A program made the translations under genes and the position numbers. The notes under the pieces were generated by a model, which made no database searches, was not told the origin of the DNA, and saw only the letters and a list, made by a program, of their open reading frames with translations. Of a DNA stretch of 64,000 nt, positions 36,001-45,000 are shown one piece after another (within the stretch, counting starts at the first letter, position 1; each line of letters begins with the position of its first letter). The stretch is from Ovis canadensis (taxonomy: Eukaryota; Chordata; Mammalia; Artiodactyla; Bovidae): positions 111,510,501 to 111,574,500 of the forward strand of contig NC_091245.1 of NCBI RefSeq assembly GCF_042477335.2, in the 5' to 3' direction.

Positions 36001-39000
36001 AACCCTGATGCTTACCGCCCCCTTGAGACCCTGAGCGAGACTCTTCCCCTCTAGGGACTAGATGACCGCTAAGGCCCATCTGGGTCTGGCTTTCTGGGAC
36101 CCCAGAGGGGCTTGGGAGCATGGGCATTGTTTCAGGGTTTTGGGGTGGGATGAGCGGTCAGGTGCTGGGAGACGGTATTCCCCGTGGGGCCTGGAGTGGG
36201 CCGAAGCTCAGACCTCAGCCTCCCCGGGACACACTGTCCAGACTCCCATCGTGAGCCCCCTGCTGTCTCTCCCCAGAGTGGTTCCTGCCTCCCGTGCTGA
36301 CAGCCCTCCCCTCTCACGAGCTCTGCAAGGGGAGCCCTGTGACCCTGAGATGCCAGACAAAGCTGCACAGTCAGAAGTCAGCCTGGCGGCTGCTCTTTTC
36401 CTTCCACAAGGAGGGCCGCACCCTGCAGAACAGGAGCCGCCACCCAGAACTCCACATCCCAGCAGCCAAAGAGGGAGACGCCGGGCTTTACTGGTGCAAG
36501 GCCTCCCCTAAGGGTGGCCAGGTCCAGAAACGGAGCCCTCAGCTGGAGCTCAGGGTGTGGGGTAAGTGGGGGAGGGGAGATGCTGCTTAGACGCCTGGGC
36601 TGTGGGCAGTGGGGGCCCTGATTGTGAGGGGAGGGGTCCCTAAGGGAGGACCCTGAGTAGTCCACTGACCTCCCAACTGCATGCTCCCTAGCTCCTGTGT
36701 CCCGTCCCCTGCTCACCCTGAGACCCACCAGCCTAGTTGTGGGGGAAGAGGTGGAGCTCCTCTGTGAGGTCCAGAGGGGCTCCCCTCCAATCCTGTACTC
36801 ATTCCACCTCAATGGGGACATCCTGCGGAACCATGTGGCTCCCCATGGGGGACCCGCCTCCTGCCTCTTCCGGGTGATGTCAGAGCAGCATGCTGGGAAC
36901 TACTCCTGTGAAGCCGGGAACCGTGTCTCCAGAGAGACAAGTGAGCCTGTGACACTCTCTGTGGATGGTAGGTCTTGTCCCCCAGCCGGGCTCTGAGCCC
37001 TAGACCTCACTGCTCTGTGTTCCTCCTGCTGTGCCCGGCTCACTGCTGGGTACAGAGCAGGCGCTGCATGACTGACTGAGCATGGACCCTGCTGGGAACA
37101 TCTCCACTGACCCTGGTGGGGAAATAGTGAAGCCCACGGAGAGGGAGGGGACACCACGGGGGGCCACATGGTCAGCCATGGGATGCCCATCCACGGTGAC
37201 ATCCTTTGGTCCTTCCCTCATTCCCATTGGCCAGGCTTCTTCAGGCCAGGCGTCTCCCACTAATGCCAGCCACTCTGACGCTCCTGTGCGTGTCTGTGGT
37301 GCATTTGTGAATTTCATCCTCAATGCTCACGGTCACCTCTACTCACTCCCCAGATCCTCAGGTCTTATCTGGCCCCACCAGTAGCAACTGGCTGGTTCCT
37401 TGGCTGCCTGCAAGCCTGCTTGCCGTGACGGTCATTGCTGCTGCACTTCTGGGGTATTTCAGACCCTGGAGGAAAAACGGTTGGTAACTCTTTTGGGCCT
37501 TCTTAGTTACTGAATCCCTATGCCAGGCACAGTCCAGCCATTGGAAAGCGAGTCTGATGGGACCAATTGCTTACTTCTGGGTACTGGGGGGGAGAGGGAC
37601 TTTTCCTCACACGTCACACAAAGAGGCCCCCGGAAGGACAGTTACAACTTTCAGAACTCACACACACCCAGGAGTGTGTTGGTGCAGTCACACAAACACA
37701 CTGCTGCGCACTCAGGCATGAATAAGGCACAAACAGAGGAATTCTTACAAGCCAAACGAGATGTAGTCCAGTGTCCTTCACATTTGAGAGACAGTCTGTG
37801 GCTGTGAATACGACAAACCCAAGGCCTCCAACTCTCTCCTTGAAGTCAGGGGAGCTCTGGTCCACTTAGTAAGGGAGAAAGAGCACACGAGAACTCCAGT
37901 GCACATGCGTGCTCACGCACGCACACTTCTGTGCTATACTGGGCTCTGGGTGAGTGGCCACGTATGTCAGCTCAACAGGAAGGAAGTGTGGTGGAGAGGA
38001 CTGGGAGTGGCCTGGTCCCAGCACTGCTATTTACCTATTCGGTGACCTTGGGCCAGTCCCCTCGAAGGTGCACTAAATGCCTCCCTCTAGGGAGGTTGTA
38101 AGGGCTGAGATAATGAGGTCGCATCTATCGCATACCTAATGTATTAGCCTGGCATTGAGTGGGAGCTCAGCACGTTCTCATTCTAGTTCGAGCACATCAC
38201 CTGGCGGGTTCCTAGGCTGCCTTTGCTCCTGCTATCCATTCTCCAGTTCCTCTGATCAGAGTCTTTGAAAATAAAAAGTTTAGTTAAGTCTCAGATGAGA
38301 TGTGAAACTATTCCATAAGATATTGTCTACCACATGCCCGCCTCCAGCTTACATTTCAACAAGCCTCGTTTCTCTTAACAGCATTTAAAGACTGAAATGT
38401 GTACTCTTGAAATAAATCCATCACGTGTTTTTGCGGAACAACTACAACAACAAAAATCAGATGAGAGTAAGGCTATCGGCAGAGGATTCTATAGGGAAAA
38501 AGAGGCTGCCCTGATAGCTCAGTTGGCAAGCAATGCAGGAGACCCCGGTTCGATTCCTGGGTCAGGAAGATCCCCTGAAGAAGGGATAGGCTACCCACCC
38601 CAGTATTCTAGGGCTTCCCTAGTGGCTCAGGTGGTAAAGAATCCACCTGCAATGCGGGAGAGCTGGGTTTGATCCCTGGGTTGGGAAGATCCCCTGGAGA
38701 AGGGAAAGGCTACCCACACCAGTATTCTGGTCTGGAGAATTCCACGGACAGTATAGTCCATGAGGTCGCAAACAGTGGAACACGACTGAGCAACTTTCCC
38801 TTTCTGTAGGGAAAAACAAGTGAAAATAACTAGATAAATGGGATATCTAGGTAATCTATGGGTTTTGAAATTCAAGACTCTTCTCCTCTTCCTGTCTAGG
38901 TCATGATAATTAAGCATGAATGTTGGCTTTCAAAGCAATCGCCTTGGGTGGCTCCAAGTTATTCCAATTTTAACCTTTGTTCGCCTGAAGGCATGTTGAA

Positions 39001-42000
39001 GGGAATGGTTCCCAGCGCCAAAGCTATTTGGTCCCAGTTTATTCCTAGGGCACCTACAGTGTTTCAAATCAACCTATTTCTTCCTCCCCCAGGGACATTT
39101 TTATTTTCCACTTGCCAAGGGCAAAAGTAATTGGTGTCATAGACCTTCAGCTAGATTTGCTTATTCAAGTATGAGGCCCCCTCTGTTAAGGAATTTGTGA
39201 TGAGTTTTCTGGGAGTTAAGCTAGCCTGCTTTTTGAGGAAGACCACCCCATCCTACAGTTCCAAGTATTCCTCCCTGTCCACAGCCAGGGTACCTGAAAG
39301 TATCTCTCCCCATCCCCAGCCCCACCACCTCGCCAGGCACCCCAGTTGGAGCTCAAGTCAGCCTCCAGCTTCCTGTCCCCTTCTTAATTGAGCAGCCTCT
39401 GTCCATCTAACTTCTCATCTCTGCTTTCCTTTAGTCTTGAGTCTAGAATCCATGCAGTCAGGCCAGGGTTGCTTTAAGGTACCAGGGTCTTCCCTGGTAG
39501 CCTAGCTGGTAAACAATCCACCTGCAGTGCAGGACTCTGGTTCAATTCCTGGGTCAGGAACATCCCTGAAGCAGGGGTAGGCTACCCACTCCAGTATTCA
39601 TGGGCTTCCCTGGTGGCTCAGACGATAAAGAATCTGTCTGCAATGTGGGAGGCCTGGGTTGGAGACCTTTGATTCCTGGGTTGGGAAGATGCCCTGGAGG
39701 AGGTATGGCAACTCACTCCCGTACTCTTGCCTGGAGAAGCCCAATGGACAGGGGAGCCTGGCAGGCCACAGTCCACGGGGTTGCAAAGAGTTGGGCACCG
39801 AGCAACTAAGGACAGCGCAGTTGGAGAGAGACGGAGGCAGGCCCAGCATTAGATGGGGAGGCAGCAGGAGTAGGGACCATGAACTGATGGACTGAGTTCT
39901 ACTCTCCCTGCACCTGCATAAAACCTCCTTCCCTGGCCTGGCCTCAGTAACAGGGCTATTCCCACCCACTCACCTTTGGGTCAAAGCATTCAGGGCAAAG
40001 CAACACATCACAGTCTTCCCCCTCCCAGCCCCAAACAAGATGGTGGAGGAGCAGTCACTGGTGAAAGATCTTCAAGAAGAAGATGCCTTTCACATGGGAC
40101 AAAGGGACATCCCTCTTCATGTGGAGACTGCCTCCCCACTCATTCCCACCCCGCCACCCCACCCCCACTGTCAGCTTGTGAGCACCTGGACTCCAGTTCA
40201 AAAGAAACTTGTCTCTCATGAAAATAAGACTCCCGGCGGAGGTCTTACCGTTTCAGAATCTCAGGGGCACAAATCCTTCTTTAGAATGTCACTCAGAAAA
40301 TCAGCTTCAGGCCAAATTCCGCAGTTACCCAAGAAACACTGTCCAACAACTCTTCTCTTCATGTTCAACTTTCCAAGACCCTTAATTATTTCCAAACAGC
40401 ATATCCATTCCTCAAGAAATGAAAACATCCCACAGACTGTATCTCTGAAGGCAATCTTCAAAGCGTTCTGACCAATGGTGGAATCTAGGATGTGGTCATA
40501 CAGGAGGTCTGTTTCGAAGTAGCACCTACATAAGTGTACAAGTTCTGGCTGATTTTCCAAGTGTTCATTTTGCTTCCTGTTGTCACGCCTCCCATAAAAC
40601 ACAGTTCCATCAAAATCACGGAGCTCTTTGGGAATGAAAACTCAGAATCACAGCCTTGACGGATGAGCATCAGGGAATGTTTAATAACCAGGGGCCTCTC
40701 TGAGTCTCCACAAACGCCCTCTTCGTTTTACAGAAGGAGCCACGTTCAAAGGTGCTACCTGATGACTCTGAAGCTTTCTTGCTATAAGAGCTAATGAATA
40801 TTTCTTGGACACCGGGCATGAACTGAGTGTTCTCAAATACACCTGCGACCCAATTCCCATCCCAGGACATAATTTTTAAAGTTCTGGAAACATCTGCTAT
40901 CACAGAGGCGGCAGGCTAATGGAGAAAACGCATACACAGTGGATTAAGATTCTGTCTCCACCAGCTTTCTGTGTGACCTTGAAGAAATCATCTCTCCCAA
41001 CCAGTCACCTCATTTTAAAAAATGGAAATCATAGGATTAACCTTTGCAAAGTGGTTGTGAAAAATGTCAGACAGCCAAGAATTAGGAAGGGGGGCCTTTT
41101 TGACATCCAGCTCTGTGCTGGCCCCTGGGTGAGGGGCTTTGCGATTAAGTAGATGTTGCATTTGAATTCCCTGGTCCTGCTGCGTTTTTGGCACGTGGAG
41201 TGTTGTCAAACTTATTAGCTTTCCTCCTCCTGAAAAGCAACCTGACTTGTGGATCTGCACTGTTTCAACGCAAGGGTGTAACCCATCTTTTCTGACCCTG
41301 CCTCCTCCAGTTTGTGGTTCCTATGGAGCCATCCTATCCATTAGGGTATTTTTTTTTTTTTCGAAAGAAACATCCCATAAAAATTAACCATGTCCAGACC
41401 TGCTGATTAACAATCATCAGCAAACCAGTCTCAGACCTCCAGCAACCCACTGTTGTGTTGGTCGCTCAGTTGCGTCTGTTTCTTTGCTACCGTATGGACT
41501 GTAGCCCACCAGGTTCCTCTGTCCTTGGGATTCTCCAGGCAAGAATACCGGAGTAGGTTGCTGCGCCCTCCTCCAGGGGAATTTTTCCCACCTGGAATCA
41601 AACCCGGGTCCCCTGCATTGCAGGCAGATTCTTTACCATCTGAGCCACTAGGGAAGACCAGCAACCTCCACTGACATTTTTTTCAATTTAATTTTTAAAT
41701 ATTTTATACAATTTTTAAAGGTAATTTTATACAATTTGTAAAGGTAAACTGACTGTCTTACTGCACCCTCTGCCTAGTCTGCTCTCTGAGGACACTCAGT
41801 GAATCATGCCTTTTCATCTCCTAGGGCCTCTTCCACCCCAGAATTTACCCTCAGCCCCAGTTGAAGAGCAGCACCAACTGTATGTCAACGGTAAGGATTT
41901 GCATCAGGACTAGCGTCTGTCCATAAAGGCAAAGAAGTGCCTCACCAGGGGGAGTCAGGAGAAAGAAGGCCTCATGAGCCTGAGTCTTGGGAATCAGTCA

Positions 42001-45000
42001 TTTGGGGAAGAAAGCAGGAGGCTTCCAGGGAGAACTTGAGGAGCAAGGGCATGGAGCTGGTGGTGGGAGAGGGAAGCAGGAAGGGATCCCAGCCCCCAGG
42101 GGGGAGGTTTAGACCAATGGTTACCAGATTATGTCCCATGGGCCAAATCTGGTCCACCAAGTATTTTTGCAAGGAACATTGTGTATGTATTGTGTATGGT
42201 TGCTTTCACATCACAGAGCTGGGGTTTGCAAAAACTAAAATATTTACTACCTTTTTTTACAAAAAAAAAACAAACCAACCTCTAAGTGCCAACCTCTAGT
42301 TTGAACAATATCAGGGCTGGGGAAACTGCTAGAACCTGTATCAGGGGGCACAGTCCTCCTGCCAAGATGGATATCTCACATTAATAACCACTTCCCACTA
42401 CCAGTTATCAGCATAACAGCCCCTGACTGGCTTCCTTCCATAAGTGTCCTCAGAACACTTAGGTCTCGAGGTGGGAGAGCAGGTGGTTCCTAGTTAAGCT
42501 TCATTCCTTCTTTCAGTTCATCGCCAGAATGAAAACAGTGAAGGAGTTATCTACTCTGAGATTCATACAATCCCAAGGGAGCATGAAGGTAAGTGATCTC
42601 CAGCCAACCTTGACATCTTTGTTCATGTATAGGGGTAGTTTGAGGCCTAGGGTGAGATATCACGACCACCATCATCACCCTGACCACCATCATCATAAAT
42701 ACTGGAACTTTCATCACCACCACCTTCCTTCACGACTTCACGACCACTATCACCACAAACACAGGTATGTCAAAAGTTCAGTTCAGTTCAGTTGCTCACT
42801 TGTGTCTGACTCTTTGCAACCCCATGGACTGCAACACACCAGGCTGCCCTGTCCATCACCAACTCCTGGAGTTTGTTCAAACTCATGTCCATCGAGTCAC
42901 TGATGCCATCTCATCCTCTGTTGTCCCTTTCTCCTCCTGCCTTCAATCTTTCCCAGCATCAGGGTCTTTGCAAAGGAGTCAGTTCTTCGTATCAGATGGC
43001 AAAGTTTTGGAGCTTCAGCTTCAGCTTCAGCATCAGTCCTTCCAATGAATATTCAGGACTGATCTCCTTTAGGATGGACTGGTTGAATCTCCTTGCAGTC
43101 CAAGGGACTCTCAAGAGTCTTCTCCAACATCACAGTTCAAAAGCTTCACTTCTTCAGTGCTCAGCTTTCTTTATGGTCCAACTCTCACATCCATACACGA
43201 CTGCTGAAAAAACCATAGCTTTGACTAGACAGACCTTTGTTGGCAAAGTAATGTCTCCACTTTTTAACATAATATCTAGGTTTCCCATAGCTTTTCTTCC
43301 AAGGAGCAAGCATCATTTAATTTCATGGCTGCAGTCACCATCTGCAGTGATTTTGGAACCCAAGAAATAAAGTCTGTCACTGTTTCCATTGTTTCCCCAT
43401 CTCTTTCCCATGAAGTGATGGGACCAGATGCCATGTTCTTAGTCTTTGAATGTTGAGTTTTAAGCCAGCTTTTTCACTCTCCTCTTTCACTTTCATCAAG
43501 AGATTCTTTAGTTCTTCTTTGCTTTCTGCCATAATAGTGGTGTCATCCACATATACGAAGTTATTGATATTTCTCCCAGCAATCTTCATTCCAGCTTAAG
43601 CTTCATCCAGCCTGGCATTTCACATAATGTACTCTGCATATAAGTTAAAAGCAAGGTGACAATATACAGCCTTGACATACTCCTTTCCCAATTTGGAAGC
43701 AGTCCATTGTTCCATGTCCAGTTCTAACTGTTGCTTCTTGACCTGCATACAGATTTCTCAGGAGTCAGGTCAGGTGGTCTGGTATTCCCATCTCTTGAAG
43801 AATTTTCCACAGTTTGTTGTGATCCACAGTCAAAGGCTTTGGCATAGTCAATAAAGCAGAAATAGATATTTTTCTGGAACTCTCTTGCTTTTTCAAGGAT
43901 CCAACAGATGTTGTCAATTTGATCTCTGTGTCCTCTGCCTTTTCTAAATCCAGCTTGAACATCTGGAAGTTCTCGGTTCATGAACTGTTGAAGCATTTTG
44001 AGCATTACTTTGCTAGCATGTGAGATGAGTGCAATTGTGCAGTAATTTGGACATTCTTTGGCATTGTCTTTCTTTAGGATTAGAATAAAAACTGCCTTTT
44101 CCAGTCCTGTGTCCAAATTTGCTGAGTTTTCCAAATTTGCTGGCACATTGAGTGTAGCACTTTCACAGCATCATCTTTTAGGACCTGAAAGAGCTCAGCT
44201 GGATTTCATCATCTTCACTAACTTTGTTCATAGTGATGTTTCCTAAGGCCCACTTGACTTCCAACTCCAGAATGTCTGGCTCTAGATGAGTGGTCACACC
44301 GTTGTGGTTATGTGGGTCATTAAGATCTTTTTTGTATAGTTCTTCTGTGTATTCTTGCCACCTCTTCTTAATATCTTCTGCTTCTGTTAGGTCCATACCA
44401 TTTCTGTCCTTTATTGTGCCCATCTTTGCATGAAATATTCCCTTGGTATCTCTAATTTTCTTGAAGAGATCTCTAGTCTTTCCCATTCTATTGTTTTCCT
44501 CTATTTCTTTGCACTGATCACCGAGGAAGGGTTTCTTATCTCTCCTTGCTATTCTTTGGAACTCTGTATTCAAATGAGTATATCTTGCCTTTTCTCCTTT
44601 GCCTTTAGCTTCTCTTCTTTTCTCAGCTCTTTGTAAGGCCTCCTCAGACCACCTTTTTGCATTTGTTTTTCTTGGGCATCGTCTTGATCACTGCCTCCTG
44701 TACAATGTCACGAACCTCTGTCCATAGTTCTTCAGGCACTCTATCAGGTCTCACCATCATAAACATCATCTCCACCACACCTTCAGTGTGACCATCCCAA
44801 CTAGGGAGGTGGTTTTTGTTTGTTTGGTTGCCCTTTTCTGAGCATTGTGGAGGAACAAAGGAAAAAGAATGATAGTTTGTCTCTGCCCCCAAGTATAAGT
44901 CTAAACAGGACAGTCCCAGCTCTAAGATGGAGCCAAAAACCCCAGCCACGGATACGACAGTGAGGATGGCAGAATGGGGAAGGCTAGTCCTCTCTCAAAC

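Noticed and set aside
37082-37384. Forward frame running into FCRL6 exon 6 from intron 5 as an alternative exon
   Set aside because: It is in a different frame from exon 6 and has no acceptor supporting it.
43377-44949. Minus-strand frames with reverse-transcriptase motifs as a host gene
   Set aside because: They belong to a broken BovB LINE copy.
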